From assembly GCA_964492485.1 (NCBI GenBank), contig CAZBKM010000023.1, forward strand, positions 1-37,239: 37,239 nucleotides of DNA. The letters run 5' to 3'. This document shows positions 1 to 7,537 of the stretch, one piece after another; within the stretch, counting starts at the first letter, position 1; the number at the start of each line of letters is the position of its first letter. Below the pieces are notes generated by a model that had not been told where the DNA came from, made no database searches, and saw only the letters and a list, made by a program, of their open reading frames with translations. The position numbers were made by a program, and so were the translations under genes. The stretch comes from UBA5336 sp964492485. Lineage in GTDB: Bacteria; Pseudomonadota; Alphaproteobacteria; Caulobacterales; Hyphomonadaceae.

Positions 1-1
1 C

Positions 2-1108
2 GCCCGCTGGGTTGGTGAGAAGATGCCGCGCGAGAAGCGCATCGCCTGGGACCGGCAGGCGACCTGGGACCGAGCGCTTTTCCGCGAGATCGCCGAGATG
101 GGGCTGATCGGGCTGACCATCCCGGAGGCCTATGGCGGGGCGGGACACGATATCTATGCCGCCACCGCTGTCATCGAGGAGCTCTGCCAGGGCGGGCCGA
201 CCATGGCCGGGCCTTACATCCATGCCGCCTTCTATGGCGGGATGAACATTGGCGAAAACGGTACGCAGGACCAGAAGGAGCAATACCTGCCGAAGCTCGC
301 GCGCGGCGAGATCTTCTTCTGCTACGGCCTGTCGGAGCCGAATGTCGGCGGCGACCTCGCCAGTGTCGAAACCCGCGCCGAGCGTGATGGCGACTCGATT
401 GTCGTCAATGGTGCGAAACGCTGGTGCACCGGCGCCGATTGGAGTGATTATATCTATTGCCTCGTGCGCACCGGCCCGGTCGATGAGAAGCGAAGGAATC
501 TCTCCTTCCTCATCATCCCCACAGATGCGCCAGGCGTGTCGATGCAGCCGCTGCACCATTCCAATCTGCGCTATACGAGGTCGATGGACGTCTATTTCGA
601 CAATGTCCGCCTGCCGGAAAGCGTAATTGTCGGCGGTGAGGCGCAGTGGAATCGCGGCTTCCAGATGCTGGCCGGGCGCGCGCTCGATGTTGAGAAGATC
701 GAGATCACGGCGGTCGCCTATGGCATTGCCCGCGCCGCGCTGGAGGAAGCCTGGAGCTATGCCCAGGAGCGGGTGCAGTTTGGCAAGCCAATTGCCCAGC
801 ACCAGGCCATCCGCCACAAGCTCGTCACCGCGCGCACCAAGCTCGCCGCCTGCCGGCACATGCTCTACCATGGCGCGTGGCTCGCCAATGAAGGCCGGCC
901 CTGTTCGGCGGAAACCTCCATGGCCAAGCTGTTCGTGGCCGATACGGGGGTCGAGATCGCCTTGATCTGCCAGCAGGTGATGGGCGCCTACGGGCTGACG
1001 GATGCCTATGACATGGAGCGGAACGTCCGGGACCTGCTGGGCATGCCGATCGTTGGCGGATCCTCTGACATGCAGCGCAACAATCTCGCCGGTCTCTGGA
1101 GGCTTTAA
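2..1108 (+). CDS. Acyl-CoA dehydrogenase, 5' end cut by the window
   Basis: This is an FAD-dependent acyl-CoA dehydrogenase that introduces an alpha,beta double bond into an acyl-CoA and passes electrons to ETF. The frame is open back to the window edge (it reads ARWVGEK before the first Met at 23), so the real start lies upstream and probably a few dozen N-terminal residues are missing. The visible protein has the family order: an N-terminal helical part with LTIPEAYGGAG, a middle beta domain with the flavin-contacting stretch CYGLSEPNVGGD, and a C-terminal helical domain with RVQFGKPIAQHQAIRHKL. The C-terminal segment where many members carry the catalytic Glu (EGTxxIxR) instead reads VGGSSDMQRNNLAG, so the usual Glu is absent at that position. 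The substrate cannot be assigned. The stop codon lies inside the repeat module at 1107-1151. Confidence 0.88.
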   Translation, partial: ARWVGEKMPREKRIAWDRQATWDRALFREIAEMGLIGLTIPEAYGGAGHDIYAATAVIEELCQGGPTMAGPYIHAAFYGGMNIGENGTQDQKEQYLPKLARGEIFFCYGLSEPNVGGDLASVETRAERDGDSIVVNGAKRWCTGADWSDYIYCLVRTGPVDEKRRNLSFLIIPTDAPGVSMQPLHHSNLRYTRSMDVYFDNVRLPESVIVGGEAQWNRGFQMLAGRALDVEKIEITAVAYGIARAALEEAWSYAQERVQFGKPIAQHQAIRHKLVTARTKLAACRHMLYHGAWLANEGRPCSAETSMAKLFVADTGVEIALICQQVMGAYGLTDAYDMERNVRDLLGMPIVGGSSDMQRNNLAGLWRL

Positions 1109-1151
1109 AGTAAGTTCGCAGCAAACGGATTCGGTTGCGAACGGATACTTT
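1107..1151. repeat. Mosaic palindromic repeat, module C
   Basis: An interrupted palindrome with inner arms GTTCGCA and TGCGAAC and outer arms AAAGTA and TACTTT. The left outer arm begins inside the TAA stop codon of the acyl-CoA dehydrogenase gene. The inner part is almost identical to the module at 3501-3543, while the outer arms differ in sequence but keep their pairing. The rest of the gap up to 1290 shows nothing recognisable. Confidence 0.75.
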
Positions 1152-1290
1152 AGAAAGCGCCTCGAGGCGAGCGGGCAGCGGCGCGTCGGCGGAGACGCAC
1201 GGTGCGCAGGCGCAGCCTCCGGATGCGGGTCGCCAGCGGGGCGGAGGCGGTACTGGACGCTCAGCGCGCAAAGGCGCAAACTTCCCCGCC

Positions 1291-2169
1291 ATGGAAAGCG
1301 CGCCTACCCTGTCCTATGCGGCCTATTTCGAGAGCCCCCTGAAGCGCCGCCTCGTACGCGCGGTCGAGCGCCTGTCCGGGCAGCCGCGGATTCAGCGACT
1401 GTATGACCGCTACCGCGCGGAGCTGACCGACGAACCCTTCTTTTCCGCGGCCATCAAGCTCCTCGACCTGCGGGTCGAATTCGATGCGGCCCGCCTGGCG
1501 TCCATCCCCAAGACCGGCCCCCTCGTTGTGGTGGCCAACCACCCCTTCGGGGTGCTCGACGGTCTGGTCATCTGCTGGCTGGTCTCACTGGTGCGCGAGG
1601 ATTTCAAGATCCTGACAAATGCGGTGCTCGACGGGGCGCCGGAGGCGTCGGGCTGGATCCTGCCGATCGATTTCAGCGGCACCCGCCAGGCGCAGGCGAC
1701 GAATGTGGCGACGCGCCGCGCGGCGTTGGAGCGATTGAAGGCCGGTGGCTGCGTCATCGTATTCCCGGCCGGCGGCGTCTCCACGGCCCCCACGCCGTTC
1801 AGCCGAAGCGCAGTCGACGATACCTGGAAACCTTTCACCGCAAAGCTCATCACCCAGTCCGGAGCGGCCTGTCAGCCCATCTATTTCGATGGGCAGAACT
1901 CGCGCCTTTTCCAGATGGCGAGCCATCTGTCCCTCGAGCTTCGCCTGGCCCTGATCTTCCGGGAAGTGAACCGGCGCAGCGGGAAACGCCTTACGGTCCG
2001 GATCGGTGACGTGCTGTCGCCCGAGGCGCTGGCAACGGCGGGGCGGCGGGCGGAACTGATGGCCTTCCTGCGCTCTGCGACCTATGGAATGGCCCCGCCT
2101 GACCGCCAGGCCAGCCTGGCACGTGCCCAGGCGCGCTGGCAGACGCGAAGGCCGCGCGTGTTCGATTAG
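1291..2169 (+). CDS. Lysophospholipid acyltransferase-family protein (PlsC/OlsB-like)
   Basis: A predicted membrane-associated glycerophospholipid-type acyltransferase of 292 residues. The key motif is NHPFGVLDG, which holds the catalytic His and Asp with one residue more between them than the classical HX4D. NHPxGxxDG forms of this kind are known, to my recollection, in a branch of the LPLAT superfamily that includes OlsB- or hemolysin-like proteins. A second block, FPAGGVST, matches the FPEG-type substrate motif with Ala in place of Glu. The open frame runs upstream to 1135, but that part is low-complexity Arg/Gly sequence lying over a repeat-bearing gap, so I chose the ATG at 1291, where family-like sequence begins. 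The acceptor lipid could be lysophosphatidate, a lyso-ornithine lipid or another lipid. Confidence 0.8.
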   Translation: MESAPTLSYAAYFESPLKRRLVRAVERLSGQPRIQRLYDRYRAELTDEPFFSAAIKLLDLRVEFDAARLASIPKTGPLVVVANHPFGVLDGLVICWLVSLVREDFKILTNAVLDGAPEASGWILPIDFSGTRQAQATNVATRRAALERLKAGGCVIVFPAGGVSTAPTPFSRSAVDDTWKPFTAKLITQSGAACQPIYFDGQNSRLFQMASHLSLELRLALIFREVNRRSGKRLTVRIGDVLSPEALATAGRRAELMAFLRSATYGMAPPDRQASLARAQARWQTRRPRVFD

Positions 2170-2222
2170 GACGGGGGGCGATCAGATTGCACCCCGAGGC
2201 CGCTTCAGGGTAGGCTCGTGTG

Positions 2223-3392
2223 ATGGCTGATACCGGACACAGACCCGACCTCGTCGCAGCCGCGTCCCGGCTTGCACCGGAACTGGCCGAACGGGCCGGC
2301 GAGATGGAGGCCGCGCGCCGCCTGCCTGCCGACCTCGCCCGAAAGATGGCCGAGGCTGGGATCTTCAGGATGGTAACGCCCGGCTATCTCGGTGGCCTGG
2401 AATGTTCGCCCCGCGAGATCGTCGAAACCGTCGCGCGCCTTGCCGAGGCCAATGCCAGCGCCGGCTGGTGTGCGATGATCGCGGCGACGACGGCGCTGAA
2501 CGCGGCCTACATGGACCGCGACACGGCCGAAGAGATCTATGCCGATCCCCTGGCGATCACGGGTGGGGTCTTCGCGCCCATGGGCAAGGCAAGGGTGGAG
2601 GGCGATGGCTACCGGGTGACGGGGCGCTGGCAGTGGGGGTCCGGGTCGGCGAACTGTACCTGGCTGTGCGGTGGCGCCATGGTGCAGGAAGAGGGCGATC
2701 TGTTACGCACGCCAGACGGCGCGCCGGTCAGCCGGATGATGATCTTTCCCGCCCATGACGCAGAGCTTATCGACACGTGGCACGTCATGGGCCTGCAGGG
2801 CACCGGTTCGGGCGATATCGCGGTCAGCGACCTGTTCGTGCCGCGGGCGCGGTCGGTGTCCCTGACCCATGACCTGCCGGTGGCCGAGGGCCCCCTCTAT
2901 GCCTTTCCCGCCTTCGGCCTGCTGGCGCTCGGCGTGTGCGCCGTGGCCATGGGCAATGCGCGCGGGGCCCTCGACAGTTTCAGGGCACTTGCACAGGCCA
3001 AGGGTAGCCAGGGGTCCCGCCGCACGCTGGCAGAGCGCCCGGCGGTGCAGGCAACCCATGCCGAACTGGAGGCCCGCTGGCGGGCGGCCAGGGCCTATCT
3101 CATGGACGAGATCGACGCGACCTGGTCGGTGGCCCAGACCGACGGGACGATCCCCCTCGAGCGGAGGGCTGCCCTGCGGCTTGCCTGTACGCACATGACA
3201 CGCACGGGCGCAGACATTGCCCGCACATGTTACGATCTAGGTGGCGGTGCGGCGCTGTTCCTCGACAGCCCGCTGCAACGCCAGTTTCGCGACGCCCACG
3301 CGATCACCCAGCACATCGTCACCGCTCCGGCCACCTATGAACTGATTGGCCGGATCGAAATGGGCCTGCCGACCGACGGGGCGATGGTCTAA
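2223..3392 (+). CDS. Acyl-CoA dehydrogenase-fold flavin-dependent monooxygenase (group D, HsaA/HpaH-like)
   Basis: This protein of about 389 residues has the acyl-CoA dehydrogenase fold but resembles the oxygenase component of two-component flavin monooxygenases (HsaA, HpaH/C2, DszC types). Visible signs are the N-terminal RRLPADLARKMAEAGIFRM, the WQWGSGSANCTW block in the flavin domain, the MGLQGTGSGDIAVSD turn, and no EGTNxIxR catalytic segment at the C-terminus. Such enzymes use reduced flavin from a partner reductase to hydroxylate aromatic or related substrates. No reductase gene is next to it, so the substrate is unknown. The start is GTG-ATG at 2220-2225 with an AGGGTAGG-like ribosome site upstream; I took the ATG. 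Its stop is followed 3 nt later by a repeat. Confidence 0.78.
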   Translation: MADTGHRPDLVAAASRLAPELAERAGEMEAARRLPADLARKMAEAGIFRMVTPGYLGGLECSPREIVETVARLAEANASAGWCAMIAATTALNAAYMDRDTAEEIYADPLAITGGVFAPMGKARVEGDGYRVTGRWQWGSGSANCTWLCGGAMVQEEGDLLRTPDGAPVSRMMIFPAHDAELIDTWHVMGLQGTGSGDIAVSDLFVPRARSVSLTHDLPVAEGPLYAFPAFGLLALGVCAVAMGNARGALDSFRALAQAKGSQGSRRTLAERPAVQATHAELEARWRAARAYLMDEIDATWSVAQTDGTIPLERRAALRLACTHMTRTGADIARTCYDLGGGAALFLDSPLQRQFRDAHAITQHIVTAPATYELIGRIEMGLPTDGAMV

Positions 3393-3395
3393 GGA

Positions 3396-3595
3396 GCATT
3401 TGTAAGCGGATTGGGCACCGGCTTGCGTCAAGAAAAATGCTCAAAAAACAAGACCCTAGCGCATCTTAACTGGCTCCGATTGACTTGAAGATGCACTGAA
3501 GCAGGTTCGCAGCAAACCGACCCGGTTGCGAACGGAGACCTGCACAGGAAAAATGTTGTAAAGCGACGGTCCGGAGTGAAACGAAAGACCGGCGC
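3396..3595. repeat. Composite mosaic repeat, modules A-B-C-D'
   Basis: Most of the 327-nt gap before mmsA is one composite repeat. Module A (3396-3440) runs from GCATTTGTAAGC to AGAAAAATGC. Module B (3459-3496) has arms GCGCATCTTA and TGAAGATGCAC. Module C (3501-3543) has outer arms GCAGGT and ACCTGC around GTTCGCA and TGCGAAC. Module D, inverted (3563-3595), ends AAGACCGGCGC. The same modules recur at 13614, 14775, 17365, 35772 and 37040 in other orders. The remaining 120 nt up to 3719 should carry the mmsA leader; I see no clear promoter there. Confidence 0.8.
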
Positions 3596-3719
3596 GTTAG
3601 CGTATCCAGGCCATGGTCTGGCCCGGGAGCGGCCTTGTGACAGCGGCGTTTCTGTCCATGGACCGTTGCGGGTCCGGGCGTTACGGTTGCGGCAAAACAC
3701 GACAAGGGAGACCGGGACC

Positions 3720-5216
3720 GTGCGCACCCTTCAGCACTTCATCGGCGGCGCGTCCGCAGCAGGCACCTCGGACAGATGGGGCGACATCTTCGATCCCAAT
3801 ACCGGCCAGGTGCAGGCCCGTGTAAACCTTGGTGGCGCAGCGGACGTGGATGCCGCCGTGCGCGCGGCGTCCGAGGCGTTCGTCGGCTGGCGCGCGACCA
3901 ATCCCCAGCGCCGGGCCCGCGTGCTGTTCGAGTTCAGACGCCTCGTTGAGGCCCATATGGACGAGCTGGCCGAGCTGCTGTCTTGCGAGCATGGCAAGGT
4001 GATCGCGGACTCCCGCGGTGACGTTCAACGCGGTCTCGACGTCGTCGAGTTCGCCTGCGGGATCCCGCACCTTCTGAAAGGGGAGTTCACGGAAAGTGCT
4101 GGCCCGGGCATCGACGTCTTTTCCATGCGTCAGCCCCTGGGCGTATGCGCCGGAATCACCCCCTTCAACTTCCCTGCCATGATCCCTTGCTGGATGTTTG
4201 CCGTGGCTGTGGCCTGCGGGAACACGTTCGTCCTGAAGCCGTCGGAAAAGGACCCGTCGGTGCCTCTGCGACTGGCGGAGCTGTTCCTCGAGGCGGGCGC
4301 GCCGCCGGGCGTTCTCAATGTGGTGAATGGCGACAAGGCTGCGGTCGACGCCATCCTGGCCCACCCGGATGTCCCCGCCGTCAGCTTCGTCGGCTCGTCC
4401 GACATCGCGCAATACGTCTATGCGACCGGGACCGCCCATGGAAAGCGCGTCCAGGCCATGGGCGGCGCCAAGAATCACGGGATCATCCTGCCCGATGCAG
4501 ACCTCGACCAGGCGGTGAAGGACATCGTGGGCGCGGCTTATGGCTCGGCGGGCGAACGCTGCATGGCGCTGCCCGTGGCGGTGACGGTGGGCCAGAAGAC
4601 CGGCGACGCCTTCGTCGAGCGCATGCTGGAGGCGGCGCGAGGGCTGAAGGTCGGGGTCTCCACCGATCCGGAGGCCCATTATGGGCCTGTGGTGTCCGCC
4701 GCCCATCGGGCCCGTGTGGAAGATTACATTCAGCTCGGCGTGGACGAGGGCGCAGAGCTCAAGCTCGACGGGCGCGGTCACACGCTGCAGGGTCACGAGG
4801 GCGGCTTCTTCATCGGACCGTCGCTGTTCGACCATGTGAAGCCGGGGATGCGCACCTACGAAGAGGAAATCTTCGGGCCGGTGCTGCAGGTTGTGCGTGC
4901 CGAAACACTGGAAGAGGCCGCTGCCCTGCCCTCGAACCACCAGTATGGCAATGGCGTCGCCATCTTTACCCGGAACGGCCGGGCTGCTCGCGAGTTCGCC
5001 GCACAGGTCAATGTCGGCATGGTGGGGATCAACGTTCCGATCCCCGTGCCGGTGAGCTACCATACGTTTGGCGGGTGGAAGCGTTCGGCGTTTGGCGATG
5101 TGAACCAGCATGGGCCGGAGGGCGTGCGGTTCTGGACCAGGATCAAGACGGTCACCCAGCGCTGGCCGGAGGGCGATATCGGCGACCAGGCCTTCGTGAT
5201 TCCAACCATGGGATAG
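3720..5216 (+). CDS. mmsA: Methylmalonate-semialdehyde dehydrogenase (CoA-acylating)
   Basis: An aldehyde dehydrogenase that converts methylmalonate semialdehyde, NAD+ and CoA to propionyl-CoA, CO2 and NADH in valine catabolism; it also acts on malonate semialdehyde. The start is GTG at 3720, 8-12 nt after an AAGGGAG ribosome site, giving 498 residues, the normal family length. The frame extends upstream, but that part lies over a repeat. Family marks are ITPFNFPAMIP, KPSEKDPSVP, FVGSSDIAQYVY and the catalytic Cys281 in GERCMALPVAV, a context typical of MmsA rather than of other aldehyde dehydrogenases. It is followed after 7 nt by an isobutyryl-CoA dehydrogenase-like gene and then by mmsB, so the three form a valine degradation cluster. 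Confidence 0.94.
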   Translation: MRTLQHFIGGASAAGTSDRWGDIFDPNTGQVQARVNLGGAADVDAAVRAASEAFVGWRATNPQRRARVLFEFRRLVEAHMDELAELLSCEHGKVIADSRGDVQRGLDVVEFACGIPHLLKGEFTESAGPGIDVFSMRQPLGVCAGITPFNFPAMIPCWMFAVAVACGNTFVLKPSEKDPSVPLRLAELFLEAGAPPGVLNVVNGDKAAVDAILAHPDVPAVSFVGSSDIAQYVYATGTAHGKRVQAMGGAKNHGIILPDADLDQAVKDIVGAAYGSAGERCMALPVAVTVGQKTGDAFVERMLEAARGLKVGVSTDPEAHYGPVVSAAHRARVEDYIQLGVDEGAELKLDGRGHTLQGHEGGFFIGPSLFDHVKPGMRTYEEEIFGPVLQVVRAETLEEAAALPSNHQYGNGVAIFTRNGRAAREFAAQVNVGMVGINVPIPVPVSYHTFGGWKRSAFGDVNQHGPEGVRFWTRIKTVTQRWPEGDIGDQAFVIPTMG

Positions 5217-5223
5217 GTGCACC

Positions 5224-6360
5224 ATGCCGTTTACCGAAACCCAGGACATGATCATCGAGACCGCCGCCAGCTTTGCGCGGGACCGGCTGGCGCCCCAGGC
5301 GGCGGCCTGGGACAGGGCAGGAACCCTCGACAGGGACGTGCTGAAGGCTTTGGGCGATCTCGGCTACGGTGCGATCTACACGCGCGAGGATCATGGCGGC
5401 ACCGGCCTCGGCCGGCTGGATGCGGCGCTGATCTTCGAGCAGCTCTCGCGCGGATGCGTGTCCCATGCGGCCTTTCTGTCCATCCATAACATGGCGACGT
5501 GGATGGTCGACGCCTTCGGCGATGAGGAGGTGCGCGCGGACTGGGTGCCCCGGCTTGCAGGGGTCGAGACCATTGCGTCCTACTGCCTGACCGAGCCTGG
5601 TGCCGGTTCCGACGCCGCCAGCCTGAAGACCCGCGCGGTCCGTGACGGCGATGATTACGTTCTCGACGGCGCGAAGGTGTTCATCTCCGGTGGCGGCTTC
5701 TCCGATGTCTATCTGGTGATGGCCCGCACGGGTGAGGACGGCGCGCGCGGGATTTCGGCGTTTCTGGTAGAAGATGGAACGGCTGGTCTCTCCTTCGGCA
5801 AGAAGGAAGAGAAGATGGGCTGGCGCGCCCAGCCTACCGCCATGGTGATGTTTGACGGCTGCCGGGTGCCTGCGCGCAACCGGATTGGCGAGGAGGGCGC
5901 GGGGTTCCGCTTCGCGATGGCGGGGCTGGACGGCGGGCGGCTGAACATTGCCGCCTGTGCGCTGGGCGGCGCCCAGGAGGCGCTGGATCGGTCCCTCGCC
6001 TATGTCAAAGAGCGCAAGCAGTTCGGCCAGCCGATTGCCGCGTTCCAGGCCACCCAGTTCAAGCTGGCCGATATGGAGACCGAGTTGCAGGCGTCCCGCG
6101 CCCTTCTCTACGAGGCGGCCCGCAGGCTGGACGCCGCCTCACCCGACGCGAGCCGCTTCTGTGCGATGGCGAAGCGATTCGTCACCGACGCCGCTTTCAA
6201 GGCGGCCAATGACGCGCTCCAGCTGCATGGCGGTTACGGCTATCTCGCCGATTATGAGATCGAACGCATCGTACGCGATCTCCGCGTCCACCAGATTCTG
6301 GAGGGCACGAATGAGATCATGCGCGTGATCGTGGCCCGTCATATGCTGGCGACGCCCTAA
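5224..6360 (+). CDS. Acyl-CoA dehydrogenase, probably isobutyryl-CoA dehydrogenase
   Basis: A full-length acyl-CoA dehydrogenase of 378 residues, 7 nt behind mmsA. It carries the flavin signature CLTEPGAGSDAASLKT, the EERKQFGQPI-type helix (VKERKQFGQPIAAFQATQFK), the LQLHGGYGYLADYEIER segment and LEGTNEIMRVIVAR. The Glu of that last segment sits where the catalytic base is found in SCAD and isobutyryl-CoA dehydrogenases. Its place between mmsA and mmsB makes oxidation of isobutyryl-CoA to methacrylyl-CoA the most likely role; 2-methylbutyryl-CoA is an alternative. The two intermediate valine enzymes, enoyl-CoA hydratase and 3-hydroxyisobutyryl-CoA hydrolase, are not in the window. Confidence 0.88.
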   Translation: MPFTETQDMIIETAASFARDRLAPQAAAWDRAGTLDRDVLKALGDLGYGAIYTREDHGGTGLGRLDAALIFEQLSRGCVSHAAFLSIHNMATWMVDAFGDEEVRADWVPRLAGVETIASYCLTEPGAGSDAASLKTRAVRDGDDYVLDGAKVFISGGGFSDVYLVMARTGEDGARGISAFLVEDGTAGLSFGKKEEKMGWRAQPTAMVMFDGCRVPARNRIGEEGAGFRFAMAGLDGGRLNIAACALGGAQEALDRSLAYVKERKQFGQPIAAFQATQFKLADMETELQASRALLYEAARRLDAASPDASRFCAMAKRFVTDAAFKAANDALQLHGGYGYLADYEIERIVRDLRVHQILEGTNEIMRVIVARHMLATP

Positions 6361-6487
6361 GTCGCCTTCGCCTCTGGCGGACTGGGCCATCGGTTTGCGT
6401 TCGCTGACGCCAGTTGGCATTCGCCAAGGGCTCCGCGGTGGCGGCAAAGGGGCAGCCAGACCGGCCGGCGCGCGGTTACCCGCTGTA

Positions 6488-6510
6488 CGCTTCCGCCAAA
6501 GGCGGAAGCG
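6488..6510. repeat. Perfect 10-bp hairpin in the gap before mmsB
   Basis: Arms CGCTTCCGCC and GGCGGAAGCG are separated by AAA. No T-run follows, so it is not a standard intrinsic terminator. The 219-nt gap holds no gene that I can support. The hairpin may attenuate or protect the mRNA between the isobutyryl-CoA dehydrogenase gene and mmsB, or be a small intergenic repeat. Confidence 0.6.
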
Positions 6511-6579
6511 CTATAAGCGGCTCGCGAAGCCCGGAACGGGCGCGAGGCAAGACATCACGATCCCCGGGGAGGGTGTTCA

Positions 6580-7470
6580 ATGACCCGTATTGCATTCATC
6601 GGCCTTGGAAACATGGGCTCAGGCATGTGCGCCAATCTCGTGCGCGCCGGACACGAGGTGCGGGCCTTCGACCTGGACAGGGACGCGGTCGCGAGGGCCG
6701 CCGAGGCGGGGGCGGTTCCCGCTGGAGGGCTGGCCGAGGCGGTCGACGGGGCTGCTGCGGTCGTGAGCATGCTGCCGGCGGGCAGGCAGGTAAAGGCGGT
6801 CTATTTCGACGCCGGTGGGGTCGCTGAGCTGGCCGCGCCCGGAACGCTGTTCATAGACTGTTCGACGATCGCCGTGGAAGAGGCCCGCGAGGCCGCCCAG
6901 CTGGCGGATGCGCGCGGCTTCGCCCTGGTGGACGCGCCCGTGTCTGGCGGCGTGGCGGCGGCCGAGGCCGGGACGCTGACCTTCATGGTCGGAGGCGCTT
7001 CCGAGGCCTTCGCCCGGGCCAAGCCCATTCTCGAGGCGATGGGCCGCAACGTCTTCCATGCCGGTCAATCGGGCAACGGGCAGGTGGCGAAGATCGCCAA
7101 CAACATGCTGCTCGCCATCTCGATGATCGGCACGTGCGAAGCCTTCAACCTGGCCGAGCGGCTGGGCCTGGATGCGCAGACCTTCTTCGACATCGCGTCG
7201 ACCGCGTCCGGCCAGTGCTGGTCCATGACCAGCTATTGTCCCGCGCCGGGCCCGGTACCGTCTGCGCCGTCGAACCGCGACTATGCGCCAGGGTTCGCCG
7301 TGGCCATGATGCTCAAGGACCTGCGTCTTGCCCTGCATGCTGCGGGTGTGGCGGATGCGGACACGCCCCTTGGGCGTCATGCCGAGCAGATCTATGCCGC
7401 GCTCGACGAGGCGGGCCATGGCGGGCTCGACTTTTCCGGTGTCATGCGGCGCATCCAGGGCAGGCTGTAG
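6580..7470 (+). CDS. mmsB: 3-hydroxyisobutyrate dehydrogenase
   Basis: An NAD-dependent beta-hydroxyacid dehydrogenase that oxidises 3-hydroxyisobutyrate to methylmalonate semialdehyde, the substrate of MmsA. It has 296 residues, the usual length. The N-terminal Rossmann motif GLGNMGSG is at residues 8-15, the substrate-binding block DAPVSGGVAAAEAGTL is near 118-133, and the catalytic lysine is Lys171 in GNGQVAKIANNM. A GGGGAGGG ribosome site lies 8-10 nt before the ATG. The 219-nt gap from the preceding gene suggests either its own promoter or a processed polycistron. Related tartronate-semialdehyde reductases share these motifs, but the mmsA context argues for MmsB. Confidence 0.93.
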   Translation: MTRIAFIGLGNMGSGMCANLVRAGHEVRAFDLDRDAVARAAEAGAVPAGGLAEAVDGAAAVVSMLPAGRQVKAVYFDAGGVAELAAPGTLFIDCSTIAVEEAREAAQLADARGFALVDAPVSGGVAAAEAGTLTFMVGGASEAFARAKPILEAMGRNVFHAGQSGNGQVAKIANNMLLAISMIGTCEAFNLAERLGLDAQTFFDIASTASGQCWSMTSYCPAPGPVPSAPSNRDYAPGFAVAMMLKDLRLALHAAGVADADTPLGRHAEQIYAALDEAGHGGLDFSGVMRRIQGRL

Positions 7471-7537
7471 GCGTCCGGCCCGCGGGTCGCGGTAATCGGG
7501 CGATTGCCACGGGTGGCGAGACAGGAGAGCCTAACGC

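Noticed and set aside
1135..1290. A 52-residue N-terminal extension of the acyltransferase
   Set aside because: The extension is Arg/Gly/Ala-rich without family similarity and starts inside a repeat.
3681..5255. A 524-codon open frame on the minus strand
   Set aside because: It is the antisense shadow of mmsA and is rich in His, Arg and Gly without any family signature.
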